This document shows positions 13,113 to 24,864 of a stretch of 64,000 bases of DNA, one piece after another (position 1 is the stretch's first letter; each line of letters opens with the position of its first letter). The notes beneath the pieces are model-generated. The model did not search any database. It was not told where the DNA came from and saw only the letters and a program-made list of their open reading frames with translations. A program made the position numbers and the translations under genes. The DNA comes from Episyrphus balteatus (Eukaryota > Arthropoda > Insecta > Diptera > Syrphidae): the NCBI RefSeq assembly GCF_945859705.1, contig NC_079136.1:115875028-115939027 (forward strand). Direction: 5' to 3'.

Positions 13113-13279
13113 CGGATTTTTTTTGTATGATAAAAAATTAAACATTTTACTAAAAAAATAGAAATATATTAACTACACTGAGCCAAAAAACAACGTAAAA
13201 TCAATCTAAACCACTTTGAATCAATGGAAAATCACTACATTTTTAGCCTAAAGTGGAAAATGATTGAATCAAAGTAGCA

Positions 13280-13354
13280 CACTTTAAATCAAAGTTGTTC
13301 ACACATTAAATCAAAGTTGTTCACACATTAAATCAAAGTTGTTCACACATTAAA
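13280..13354 (+). repeat. 22-bp tandem repeat (TTGTTCACACATTAAATCAA)
   Basis: About three and a half nearly identical 22-bp copies inside the MITE. The near identity suggests recent expansion. A related AATCAAAGTAGCACACTTTA half-unit precedes the array. Confidence 0.9.
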
Positions 13355-13372
13355 AAAATAAAAAAAGTAAAA

Positions 13373-13446
13373 CTGGCATCCGCTGGGGATCGAACCTTCT
13401 ATACCTGGGTTGACAAGCTTGTGCTTTACCACTGTGCCATCTCGCT
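13373..13446 (-). ncRNA. tRNA-like / SINE-head-like sequence inside a MITE
   Basis: Read on the minus strand, the segment begins AGCGAGATGGCACAGTGG and contains TGGCACAGTGGTAAAGC, a good match to a Pol III A box. GGTTCGATCCCC, a good B box, follows at tRNA-like spacing. The acceptor, T and anticodon stems do not pair properly, so it is not a functional tRNA gene. It looks like a tRNA-derived pseudogene or SINE head carried in the MITE. Whether Pol III transcribes it cannot be told. Confidence 0.6.
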
Positions 13447-13766
13447 TATAAAAATTGATGTGACAAACTGTAAGTTAAGCATAGGACGACTTTTTAGAAA
13501 ATTAATGAATATATTTTTCACCATTGATTCAATGTAGAACGGATTAAAAATTACTATGCGTTTTTTCTCTGGGTGTATTAAAAAAACCAAGAGAAAAGAT
13601 CATGAAAAATTATCTGTTTTATTTATAAAAATATCCATGTGTTAAAATAATTCCATTAATAACTAGAACCAAACATCTTAAGCTATGGTGTTTTATAAAA
13701 GTTTAAAATATCTTCATATTTCATTATACTTTCCAAATAAAAATCAATGTATCCTCTCACCCATCA

Positions 13767-13936
13767 CAGCTCAGCTCAGCTCACTTTACCTTAGCTCACC
13801 CAACAGCTCAGCTCACCCAACAGCTCAGCTCAACCTTCAGCTCAGCTCACTTTCAGCTCAGCTCAAATGAGCTGAGCTATGGTACATAGCTCAAAATTTG
13901 AGCTGAGCTGTGAGCTGAGCTCAGCTAACTTTTGAG
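13767..13936. repeat. AGCTC decamer array (AGCTCAGCTC), copy A
   Basis: Imperfect repeats of AGCTCAGCTC, with units joined as CAGCTCAGCTCACCCAA. The array contains its own reverse complement (GAGCTGAGCT), so it can fold on itself. Shorter pieces of the same array lie at about 12158-12228 on the other side of the ~480-bp units. Confidence 0.85.
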
Positions 13937-14064
13937 CTTTGTAGCAACCCTGCAAGTTCCATTTTGCTACTACTAGTGCTGAAGCACACACAATTCTCAT
14001 AAAATGACCATATCGCACATTTTATGCGCAATTCATTTACTTTCGTTAACCATATACCGTACGT

Positions 14065-16182
14065 TTTGAACCCAGTGGCGTATTGAGGGGGGGGGCTCAG
14101 GGGGCTCAAGCCCCCCCCAAGCCTTCAAGATCATGTTATTATTTAGCTGATTTCATCATAATGTACATGATTAACTGAAACTTATTAGAAAATCTAAGAG
14201 ATTTAGAGACAGCTCAGATGCTCGAGCCCCCTCCATATTCTGAATAGGCTACTTGTGTTTGTTTGAGTAAGAGTCTTAGCTGACGTTGACAGTTGGAGTA
14301 TTTTTTTTTTTTCTGATTTTAGCCCAATTCAGAATTCTTCAGATCAATTTTTTAGTATTTTGTTGGCGAATTACATCAAACTTAAACTTTGCAAAACTTC
14401 TTATGCAATCGTCTTAAGAAGTTATATTTCCTTTTTTTTTTAAACAATATTTTTCTCAAAGATATTGGAATAAAAAATTTGTATATCTCAAAATCTTAGT
14501 GGTTAACATAACTAATGGTTTCTTTAAGTAAATTCCAGATTGCGCTTCTGATTTGGATTTAAAAAACCAACATATTACGAAAAAATATATATTTCGGATT
14601 AAACATCAAGAAGAATTTTATTGAAAATTAGTTTTTGAGACTTTCACGTTCTGCATTTGGGTAATTCCATGAAAAAGTGGACACGAATTTTGAACAAATT
14701 ATGCAGTTTTTTTTACTTTTTGTAATAGCAAATTACTATTTACAAACGGTAACACTTTATGCAAGTTGCAAGAAAAGATTCTTTGTTGTATTCCCTTATG
14801 GATAGAAATTAAATTCAAGGAGAATAAATAATCTTAAAGCATTTTTAAAGCATAAGCTGCCAACTACAGAAAAATTTTACATGAAAATGACGGAAAAACA
14901 AGCCCACAGAAAATTGGATGAATCTAATAGTGACCATGACAATATGCCCTCGTGATTGCTAAAATAAATTAACATTTAAGCAAGCTTCGTTACACAATAT
15001 TCGATTTAAAAAAAACTTGAGTGAAAATGCATCTTTTCTTTACTTTTGGAACCACAAATCGCAGGTAACATGAGTTACCAAAATAATGTAGCGTGAGTTA
15101 CCTAAACATTTTAAAATTTTTCCTCGAAATATCGAATAAATGTTTGGTTTTGTCACTAATATTAAAAGTTTATAATTTTTTATGTATAGAATCTTCATTT
15201 AAAACAAATTAAGATTCTTAATTTCGCAGAAAAACTTCATACTGTGGGACTCTTAAATCTCGTGTCCGATTTTTGTAACGTGAGTTACCATCATACTTTT
15301 ATTTATCCCAAGCAAATACTAAAATTAAAGAAAAATTTTTTTGTTAATAATGAAAGTAATGGTTATGCTCCGTTCATGGATAGTAAATTCGTATCAATTT
15401 ATGTTAAAATTAACAAAAAAAAAAAATTATTTATGTATCGCAAATTTTTGTGAATGTAACGTGAGTTACCATGGAATTGCCCATTTGACTTTTTGCTCAT
15501 TTAATTTCACCATTCAGATTTTCTGATCGAATTCAAATCACTTTGTTTCTGTTCGTGAATTTCCTTTTTCAATGAATATGCAATTTTTGGACAAAATATT
15601 ATCAAAACTTATATTTTTGTTGGTTTGTAATGTTTATTTGTTGTTAATTTAATACAAAAAAACATAAAACACATGAGGCATGAGTCATGAAATATAATAA
15701 TTCATCACTGCCTATGTTTTTGCAACCTCATTCGCTTTACCTGAAACATTTTTCTTTAAAAATTTGCAAAATGTATCTTCTTATTTTTTCTTTTAAATAC
15801 TGCTTTTTTCCATTAAAACTGCCTATAAAATTGATAAGAATAAATCTTTAAACAGTTTTGAATTCAGCACAAAGACATTCAGACAAAGTTCGAACGAAAA
15901 AAATTTTTTTTTAAGGATGGCTCAACATCTTGCTGTGTGTGTAAAATGTTTGGGATACAAGAACTTTGAAAAAACACTACTTAGAACGTGAAAAGAGGAG
16001 ACAGTAGTACGAAGCTGTATATAATACATACCACTTTCAGTACCGCATCACAGCGCTTCACTCTCGATCAAAGATGAATAAAAAGGAGAGAAAATTTTTT
16101 CGTACATTTACCCTCTAAAAAATTTTTGAAAAATTTTCCAGCCCCCTCCAAATTATTTCCTGGATACGCCACTGTTTGAACC
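14065..16182. mobile_element. Non-autonomous hAT-type element, copy 1 (with 8-bp TSD)
   Basis: The element runs 14073-16174. Termini are CAGTGGCGTATTGAG and CTGGATACGCCACTG, giving a 10-bp inverted repeat CAGTGGCGTA. It is flanked by the perfect 8-bp duplication TTTGAACC (14065-14072 and 16175-16182). Copies B and C of the host repeat have a single TTCTGAACC or GGTTCAGAA site with no insert. The CAGTGGCG ends and 8-bp TSD are hallmarks of hAT transposons. Both ends carry G- or C-rich sub-terminal DNA (GGGGGCTCAAGCCCCCC on the left). No transposase is encoded. It is related to 32104-34222 but carries its own insertion at 14659-15482. Confidence 0.9.
14655..15486. mobile_element. Nested element, GGGTAATTCCATG TIRs, ATTT flanks
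   Basis: An 824-bp segment (14659-15482) begins GGGTAATTCCATG and ends CATGGAATTGCCC, a 13-bp inverted repeat with one mismatch. Each side is flanked by ATTT. The second hAT copy lacks it (TTTCTGCATTTTTCACTC at about 33622), so it inserted into hAT copy 1 after that copy arose. It contains four copies of a GTAACGTGAGTTACC-like motif. No transposase ORF; a 69-codon frame at 15244 has no recognisable domain. Confidence 0.75.
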
Positions 16183-16395
16183 GCACAACATGAGTAAATT
16201 TCACAGAATAAATTGAAAACTACATGGACGCAAGGAGGATGAAAGAATTAATTTATTGTTCACTTGATAAAAATGTAAAAAAACGAAGTGTGGATTAATT
16301 AATTTAATAATAGAAATTAAAAATGTCAAATGAAATTCATTTACATTTACTGAATGAGAAGTATAACTTCAGTCGCGTGTACAATGTACACACAC

Positions 16396-17820
16396 TATTT
16401 TTTGTGTGAGAGGTAGCAATGTTAAAACAAAATTGTTTAGTTAAGCTGAAAACAAAATTGCACCATTTTAAAATCTTTACCTCTTTAAAAATGACTAAAA
16501 CGTGAATCACTGCATTTTCACAGAGACAAGAATTTGTGTGTCCTCTTCAGGCATAGAATGACACACATTTCCGAGAAGATTTTTTCATTTTATTTTTTTT
16601 TTGAGGTCAAAATAATTTTTCAAAACAATTATTATCGAAGAATCGCTCATTTGAAAGAAATAAAAAAAAAAACTTCCAGTCTACCAACTGCATACTCATA
16701 CATGTATGACGATGACGACGTCCTTCAAAATTATCACCCTCCATATCAAAAATCACCTTACCTCTAGCCACAACGACATCATTATTAGTTGTACAATATC
16801 GAATCAACTCGTTGACCTCATTTTCATATAGCAAATAATAATAATAATCTGTGTATGTATGTTCTTTTCATACAATCGACCGTTTTTTTTTATGATTCTA
16901 TATGCATTGCATATATTATAGAGTATAGCGGTTTTAGTCGACGACTACTTTATAATAATTATAACATCCTGCTACTTGTATAATAACATCCCGACTCGCT
17001 ATACAAGGACTCGTCTCGCATTCAAAGCTTATAGTACACAAATGATGAAATGAAAAGAAGAAGAAGAGTGTAGTAAGAGGCTTTATAAACGCCCACTTTT
17101 CGTAAAGCGTTTTGTCCTTATTATTATGTGTTATGTGATGTGTGTGCCTTAGCGTTAACATCGAAGGAGCACCTCTAAAACCAAAGAACAATACATTTAT
17201 GCTGTTATGGTGGCAAAAGCCCTAAACACACACACATAGACACATGTCCTATTCTTCACTTCATAAAGGATCAATTATAATACATTATTTATTTTTTTTT
17301 TTTTGTTCCCCTTTAGTCACCCAACACAGCACAACATATTAACCTAATGTGTACTCTCCTTATTTTCAATTTTCCAAATCCTCTCTCTATACCCGCATAT
17401 AAAACAGCTCTCATCGTTCAGCAAAAAAAAATTATTCAATAAAGAATATGAGAGTGTAAATCACTCTCTTAGAGGTACCCCTCATTTCCATAACCTGAAA
17501 TATCCTTGATGTTCCGATTTTTCTTCTTTTTTTTGTAACAACTTGAACCTTTAGCATTAAAAACCTGAGCTAGCAAAGACGAGAAGATGAGAGTATTTAT
17601 GTCTTGAAAATTAGGTAAATATTTTACTTTAATTATGTACTCAGGAATAAAGTTAAGAAAAGCTGTTGTAACCCAGAGAAGGGTGACAATTATTTGTCGC
17701 AACCAATTATGGTAACTTTTTCGGTTAGGAAAAAAAATGTGAATATTGGCCAGTTTGTATTTTTTAGAATCTTACAACTGGTGTATTAATGTTTGATAGT
17801 TACGAGCAAATTTTTAAAGT
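16396..17820. other. AT-rich DNA, no gene; short microsatellites
   Basis: No gene recognised. It has (AAT)n near 16835, a GAC/GAT-rich patch near 16708, and a moderately mixed stretch at 16930-17200. Overlapping short ORFs on both strands have no domains. Confidence 0.45.
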
Positions 17821-17822
17821 GG

Positions 17823-17970
17823 TACACGGAGAAAAATGGGGACAATTTCACCTCTGGTATATTTAATCATAATAATAGTTAAATTTACCAGAAATTTGTT
17901 GAATATACCAGATATGTTGTTAAACTAACCAGACGTTCATTTTAATTTGTGTTATTCTCACTCAATGTAA
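17823..17970 (+). mobile_element. Probable MITE relic with TACACGGAGAAAA end
   Basis: The left end TACACGGAGAAAA is the same as that of the intact MITE at 2813. The right end is only suggested by a decayed TTCTCACTC near 17958. The interior has repeated TTACCAGA motifs. The boundary is uncertain. Confidence 0.4.
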
Positions 17971-18958
17971 GCTAATATTTTTTCAAATCTTATATTAAAA
18001 CTGGAAGATGCATTTGCAATTTTAGATTTTTTTTTTAACTGAACGCGAAATTTTTTCTATTAAAAGTCACTGTCTATTTCAGACCTTTTAAATTGAGATG
18101 CAAAATATAACGATGCAATTCTATTAATACGTTCCAGATCCAGTAGTTGAAGACACTTAAAATCTTCATAATTTTATTAATTGTTTCCATATCGGTTTAA
18201 AGTTTCTTCTGCATATAGGAAAAATGATGTTTATTCTGCTTTTATAATTTATTTGCACCTTCGACATCGATACTCATTTAAATAATTATATTCTGTCACT
18301 CATGAAAAAAAAATTATATTTTCTGTCTGCAAAGTGCGTTTTCATTAATTTTCCTCCTTCAATTGGGTCTTCTTGATTCACATGAGATTGAAAAAAAAAA
18401 ATGTTTTTTAATTTTTAATGAAATTCCATCAATAAATTGGTTTATCGGAAGCGCGACAAAATTTTTTTTAAAGTGACAATTCATGTAAACGAATATGCAG
18501 TGTGTATGATGATGACCCAAAGGAAGTTCATTGAGATTCATTTCGTTGATGAATGTTTAATTAAGGCAAATTTATTTATGTATAACATTTGCCTGAAGGG
18601 AATATTATATGTTTTATTAAATATATCCAGGATGTAAAGGAAACCAGAGCAAAAAGGACAATATAATAATTGTTTAACATTCATTTTAAAATATTAAACA
18701 TTTAATATGAAGATAAGGTATATGAATTTAAAATTTAAGTTCAATAAAACAACATTATTGCAATATAACCGATGGGAAACTGATTCTTTCGAGTGTAAGA
18801 ATTTTTAAACCATTAAGTGGATTATTATAATAAATATTAAGATTGTTTTTCTTACTTGCCAGTTTATAAATATGAATACAATGTTATGATGGCTTCATTA
18901 CTTACCTAAAAAGAGAAGAAAAAAAAAACAATTAGATTTGTTATAATTTAATAAATAT
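17971..18958. other. AT-rich DNA, no recognisable feature
   Basis: Mixed AT-rich sequence with poly(A/T) tracts. Short ORFs at 18359-18541 (minus) and 18437-18637 (plus) overlap each other and carry no recognisable motif. Confidence 0.45.
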
Positions 18959-18960
18959 AT

Positions 18961-20063
18961 ACAGGGTGTCCCACAGTCACCGCCCCAAATGAAAACCATG
19001 GATTACTGAGGTCATTTTAAGTCGAAAAACTTAAGAGGTAATTTTCTCGTTTTCATCCCGTTTTCGAGTTACCACGGTTTTTATGATTTTTTCTCTTTTG
19101 TCCTTTAACTGGCCTTATCTTTGTCAAACTACGTTTTAATCGAAAGATTTTTGTTGCAACCAATCAAGAATTTATTGCAGTTTAAGTTTGTCTCAAAACT
19201 TTTATTTCTGTGGACTACCGTTTCTCCACAATTCTGCATCAAACACAATTTTCTTCGTTTTTTAAGTTGTTTTTTACACTTTCATATCATTTAAGTCAAA
19301 AAACACGTTAATGAGTATAAATTTTTTGTGCTTTTTATTAAAGCCCAGTTTATTTTCATAAAAAAATAAGTTTTATTTCATAAAAAAGGCTACTGAAAGT
19401 AATTAAAAAAAAAATAAACAAACTGAGTGAATGAAAAAAAAAATAATTTTTAAAATAAAAAATTAATTTAAATGAATTAAAAACTTTTTCTGAGCAATTG
19501 TGGTTAAGAAAAGAACAAATAGATAAAGCTCAGAAAAAGTTTTAATTCATTTAAATTAATTTTGTATTGAAAAATTATTTTTTTTTTTTTAATTCACTCA
19601 GTTTGTTTATTTTTTTTAATTACTTTCAGTAGCCTTTTTTATGAAATAAAACCTATTTTTTTTATGAAAATAACCTGGGGTTTAATAAAAAGCACAAAAA
19701 ATTAACACACATTAACGTGCTTTTTTGACTTAAATGATATGAAAGTGTAAAAAACAACTTAAAAACCGAAGAAAATTGTGTTTGATGCAAAATTGTGGAG
19801 AAACGGTTGTCCGCAGAAATAAAAGTTTTGAGACAAACTTAAATTGCAATAAATTCTTGATTGGTTGCAAAAAAAATCTTTCAAATCAAACGTAGTTTGG
19901 CAAAGATAAGGCCAGTTAAAGGACAAGAGAGCAAAAATCATAAAAACCGTGGTAACTCGAAAACGGGACGAAAACGAGAAAATTACCTCTTAAGTTTTTC
20001 GACTTAAAATGACCTCAGTAATCCATGGTTTTCATTTGGGGCGGTGACTGTGGGACACCCTGT
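18961..20063. mobile_element. 1.1-kb hairpin element, ACAGGGTGTCCCA ends
   Basis: Essentially one long inverted repeat. The left arm 18961-19495 and right arm 19528-20063 are about 535 bp each and surround a 32-bp loop. Termini are ACAGGGTGTCCCACAGTCAC and its complement, flanked by TA/ATAT sequence consistent with a TA duplication. The arms differ at scattered positions (I estimate about 95% identity), so the fold-back is not brand new. No transposase. A transcript through it would form a very long double-stranded RNA. It is a fold-back-type transposon by structure; the superfamily is not certain. Confidence 0.85.
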
Positions 20064-21300
20064 ATATTTTTTTATATTTATATTTTCAAACATTAAAAAA
20101 AAAATTTGGGATATCATTTTTGAAAATTGTAAATTCAAATTTTGTAACTGTAATAAAAACAAATTGAACATTGTCAAAAAATTGATTTTTCAAAAATAAA
20201 ATTTTAATAGTTTTTTTGAATATAACATTTTTAATACTAAAACCTTATTTTCCAAAGTCTACATTTTTTTTAATCAAATCCGTTGGAGCGATTTTTGGGA
20301 AAAACAAGCCTTTTCTATTTTGATTGAATTCAAGCTCCGTGAAGCCAGAACTGCGACCTTAAAGTTTTTGAACCAAACTAGTCTAATTCGTTTGTACAAT
20401 TTTTGCCCATGATCCACCTTTCAAAAAAAATTTATAGCATATTCTTTTTTTTTTTCATAGAAAGTCCGAAAAATGAAAAAAATAAAACGCTCAAATTTCG
20501 AGGTAGACGTATAAAACTAATTGCAATTGTTTGTCCACTTAAGTTTTTGGATACGATCCAAAAATCATCGTTTGTCTACCTTACGTTTAGGAGATATTCA
20601 AAAAACTAATTTTGTACTAAAAAATTCAAAGTCCCCTAATATGCCCAAAATTTACTTGTTTTCAATAATTCAAATTTAAGTCGTTTCTTTCAAAATTAAT
20701 TCTTTACATATACCAAAAACTTGCGTCTTTTCAACTTACGTTTAAGAGATATTCAAAAAACAAAATTTGCACTGAAAAATTCAAAAATTCTCAAAATTCC
20801 CCAAATTTTTTTTTATGTTTTATCAAAAGAATAAAAACTCTAGATTTCATAGGCAGAATTACATCATTCACTCTAATTTATTGTGTTTTAAATTTTTGTG
20901 ATTTAAGATTTTTTTTTTGCAAGCTCAAAAAGAAAACAAATTTATGCAGCCCGGTAACCTTAAAGCAAATATTTTTAGTTTTTAGGCTACATACAAAAAA
21001 ATTACGCATACACCACCGTGACTTTATTAATTTTCTCGAATTTAATCACTGATTGAATAGTAAAACCATCTGACTTTAATATTTTTTTTTTTTGGGCTTT
21101 TCAATGATGTAATCTGTTTAAAAAAAAAACATAATTTCACAGAAATTACTTTTACAGATTGCAAAAAGCAAATTTTTTGTCAAGTTTCATGAGGATAAAA
21201 ACTTTTAGATACAAATTTTACCTGTTCTAAATAAGCTTTCGAGTTTATTTTTTTTGAGCTGATAGATATTTTCAAATTTTTTAATAATCATTTTTATCAA
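20064..21300. repeat. AT-rich DNA with diverged ~165-bp repeats
   Basis: The phrase CTTACGTTTARGAGATATTC followed by AAAAAAC recurs at about 20580 and 20741. GTCCACTTAAGTTTTTGG upstream suggests a further decayed unit. The rest is poly(A/T)-rich with no gene. Confidence 0.4.
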
Positions 21301-21400
21301 AAAACAAAACCGACTTCCACACGGAGAAAAAAGTGTCACCAATTTCATAGGAACGCTCACGTGTGCCCAAAAAAAAAATGTATGGATTCACTTCACGACT
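21281..21400 (+). mobile_element. Fragments of CACGGAGAAAA-type MITE and CCGACTTC-type repeat
   Basis: ATCATTTTTATCAAAAAACA and AAAACCGACTTCCA match the start of the element at 56676. They are followed directly by ACACGGAGAAAAAA, the terminus seen in the MITE at 2813. Only one end of each is recognisable. Confidence 0.4.
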
Positions 21401-24400
21401 TGCTTCACCAAGTATGTACTAGGCTTTATGTTGAGATTTTAGGAATTTCAAGTTGAATGTGACATATCAAATCAAGCCCAATTATGTACTCCAGTTAACA
21501 GAAAGTTTAGAGACATTTTTCGAAAATAGTTTTTTTTTAATTTTTTTATTCAAATTTTTTAAATTTTTTAAATTGAAAGAAATAACTTTCTTTCAATTTA
21601 AACAATTTTGATAAGAATAACACTCGCCGTACTTTGGGCAAAGTATATTAGAATGAACAAAAAGAAATACCACAGAGACATCAACAAAAAAAAATAGAAA
21701 CGACAATACTCCAATCAACACTAACTTGCTATAATCTCTTAAGGACGATAAAAAAAAAAACCAACTAACAAACAAATAGAAAAATCCAATAAATGCTATA
21801 TACTTTGCTGCAAAATTCAGGTCAAATAGAAACACTTTTATGTATGTCTCAAAGCACTGAACGAAAGCAAATTGAGAATACCCTTGTCCAATTTACATAC
21901 CTCCACTTAAGAGTTTCTCTTGAGAGAAATTTCGTGCCAGAACCATATACATTTTCAAAGTGGTCATAAAGTTTTTCAATAATTTTTGTATGAAATATAC
22001 ATTTCCCAGACATCCAAAAGATATCCTTTTTATAACAATCAACTGGCAAACATCCACCCCGTCTACTTTTGTGAAACTTGAAAGAATAATTTTTATTAAA
22101 AGATTACAATCAAACTTATAAGTTGGCAAAAGGCAAATAATAAGAACCCCAAAGTTGTGCACTTTATACCTTAAAACTCAAACCCAAAAGATTCACTTGG
22201 TTATTTGGTTTTTCCAAAAAACTTATTCTCCTCCATGATAATAATATGCGAGTCCTTTTCTTTGTGAAATATACACACTTTTCTTTGGAGAAAGGACGAA
22301 ATATACAAATCTAAAGAGACTTGGCGGAGTAACTATGAATCCGAAAACCGAAAATTGAAAATTATTCAAAACTTTTCAAATAATAACCTTCTTGTCTTTT
22401 GAGTTTTTTTCGTCAAACAAAGTCAAGGAGAGTACAGAGCAAAAGGAGACAAAGAAATACAAAAAAAAAAAAAACTCTTATCCTTAGCAAAATTGCACGA
22501 AATGGACTTTAATCTGGAACTGGTCTGACTCTGATATCATAGATATGGAGGTATGAAGATAGGGGTAGAGCCAGATGAAGTTATAGATACCCCAATGTAA
22601 ATGGAAACTTTTTGGTCAAAAGTTCATGTGGACTTATCCTTCCTCCACTCTTTCACTTCTCATTCTTCCAAAAACCCAAAACCAAAAGCCATAAGGAAAT
22701 TGAATAGAATAAATGTTAAAATTTTTGTGTGAACGAGAGTGCATGAAAAGTGAGAGGGGACACTTTGGGGGTGTCCTGAGAATAACATCAAGGTGGCTTA
22801 TTGTCATAGAAGGCCAAGACAAACTCACCTGAGGGTAGTTTATAACCTTTGCAAGGAAGGACCAATAGAAGAAAAAAAAAAAAAAACTATATTTTCCCAA
22901 CACACAATGCCAATTGAAAAACACATTCAAACGTAGGTACGAGTATATATATTTTTGTTGTTATGATGAAGAATCCTTTGACTTGAATTTTGAAAAGTAT
23001 ACATATTTTTTTTTTAGAAACAAATGGAGACTGCATTGCACACACATTGAATGTGAACCATATGTTGTGTTATAAGGACTAGAGAGAGGGAGCCATTGCC
23101 CTTTGTGTAACTATTTTTGTGTGTTTTGTTAGCCATAAAGGAGAGTGGTAAAAAAAAAAAACAGGACGAAAAATGTTGAAAAAAAATGTGGTCCGGACCA
23201 CAATGAATTTTTAAAGTTATATAAATGTATTTTTTTTTTATTATTCTTTGCATTTATCATAGAAAGATAATAATGAAAAACTATTCCAAGCAGGAAGAGA
23301 TGAATGAAATGTGGTTTTAATTCGGTCTTTGTGTGTGGCGGATATATGATATGAGAGTATAGTCTGCTTTTAGGAGGAAAGTATTTTTTTTTTAGGTCGT
23401 TAAAAGGGATTTTTGTTTTGTCTTATATACCTACTGTTGTTTCAATTTTAACTTAAAATTTATAAGCTTGCAAAAAAATTTATACGAAATAGAAAATTTA
23501 TTCAAGGATTAAATTTTTTAGTTTATAAATATTTTTAAATAAAGGGTAAAGGATTTTTAGTTATAATCATTATTCTGTTTCTTTGTGAAATCGGTCGGTA
23601 GAATTATGTATTTTTCTTTGAAATGAAATTTCAGTGGAATATTGAATTAATTTAATAAATAAAAAATTCTATTTAAAAACATAATATATTACTATTTCGG
23701 GGCTTTTCTTTAACTTTTAATCTTGTTTAAGGTAAATGTTGTGATACAAGCCACAATATTTTGAAAATAAAAATCCAATTTTCAAGAATTTTTGGAATGG
23801 CTGTTCAAAAATGGTCGTTTTGGATTGCTTGAAAAAAATACAATTTAAGGTTACATACATAAATGTCCATTATTAAAAGGCTTCAAGACGCAACATTTTC
23901 CAAGTCGATGTACATCATCCAATATTATAAATAGCTTTACAAATTTGTTTCGTTTTTTCGAAAAAACTTTTTTTTTAATTTCAGAAAAGTAGCGAATGTC
24001 GAAAACTAAGAAGGGTTTAAAAAATAATCAAAATCGGTTCATATCTTCTTGTCGCACATCGACTTTTTTGACGTTTGAAAAAAGTTTTAAAAAATACTAT
24101 TTTTACAACAAAAATTTGACCACCCTAACGTCTCATTTTTTTTTTTTAATTAAAAGTTTTAGAAAAATCTTCTATGAGTTAAATATTAAGTAGAAATAAA
24201 AATTGGTTCAAATTGGTTAGGGTTTAGGGACTTCCGGTTGCGCACGCGTTTCGAAATTTGTTGAAATATAGCAAAACCATATTTTAAAGATATTTTTTCT
24301 TTGGTAAATTATTATTCTTACCAAATAAGAAGAAAAAATTAATAAAGTTGACACAATCAGTGAAAGTCATGAACTCGCTAAAGATTTAAAAATCTTTCGG

Positions 24401-24864
24401 TCAAGAACGCTTTGACTATTAATCATTCTTCTCGCAGCACAGTGGTGCCTTTTGTGTTTTTGGCGTCAAAAATCGTTTGCATATTAGTATGATAAATATG
24501 AAAAAACTACCAGTTTTTTTTTTATTCAAAATGGTGATTCGAAAATGGCGGACAGAATAAGCGTTTACAGAAACTTCTTTCTCGAAACTGTATATAGGTA
24601 TGAGTAAGCTAGAAATTTAGCTAAATTGATGTTAAAAGGTGTTCGATCTTCGATTAAGGATAAACTGTTCATAGGTATTCAATGAAAAAAATTGAAAAAT
24701 AAGTCCAAAAGTGACAAAGTATAGTAAACCGCACTTTTAGACCTATAATTATGCTAGTTTTGAATTTTTTTTTTTTTTGGTTTTTGACATCTTTTCAATT
24801 TATTTTCATAAAAAATTTACTATTTTGGCGTTATATAGTTCCCAACTATGCTTTAAAGTAGAGA
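21401..24864. other. Long stretch without recognisable genes
   Basis: Mixed, mostly non-repetitive DNA. Several 65-98-codon ORFs on the minus strand (21593-22930) contain poly-F or poly-K runs from T/A tracts and show no domain or consistent codon bias. Around 23750-24700 are phrases such as ATCAAAATCGGTTCATATCT, a type common in eroded insect repeats, but no array could be defined. Confidence 0.4.

Larger units (their letters stand above)
13174..13577. mobile_element. TA-flanked MITE with tRNA-like core, inserted in copy A
   Basis: A ~400-bp element (13176-13575) with imperfect inverted ends, CACTGAGCCAAAAAA on the left and TTTTTTCTCTGGGTG on the right, flanked by TA. ATTGAATCAATGG-like sequence recurs inverted inside both ends. 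Copies B (36048-36075) and C (near 48995) carry the uninterrupted site, reading TTTACTATTAAAAAAA, which confirms insertion with a TA duplication. The interior holds a 22-bp tandem repeat and a tRNA-like segment. Confidence 0.85.
11891..16395 (+). mobile_element. Composite minisatellite-bearing element, copy A (interrupted)
   Basis: Copy A of a family present three times in the window. It begins after a T run with TGAAGTTATACTTCTTATGG and ends with GAGAAGTATAACTTCAGTCG followed by a GTGTACA/TGTACAC-type stem and CACACACT. The palindromic GAAGTTATACTTC block is therefore near both ends in inverted orientation. Internal order: CAGTACGCCGCAGTACGG region, ~14-bp minisatellite, AGCTC decamers, two ~480-bp tandem units, second AGCTC array, and a conserved tail containing CGCACATTTTATGCGC. 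Two later insertions lie inside (13176-13575 and 14073-16174); without them it would be about 2.0 kb. There is no transposase ORF. Sub-terminal inverted repeats, internal tandem arrays and a 3' stem-loop next to T runs recall Helentron-associated (DINE/HINE) elements, but that assignment is inference. Confidence 0.8.

Noticed and set aside
13373..13446. Functional tRNA gene
   Set aside because: A and B boxes are good, but the acceptor, anticodon and T stems do not pair; it lies inside a MITE.
22634..22930. 98-codon minus-strand ORF
   Set aside because: Begins through a poly-F run, has no recognisable domain, and neighbouring frames are equally open.
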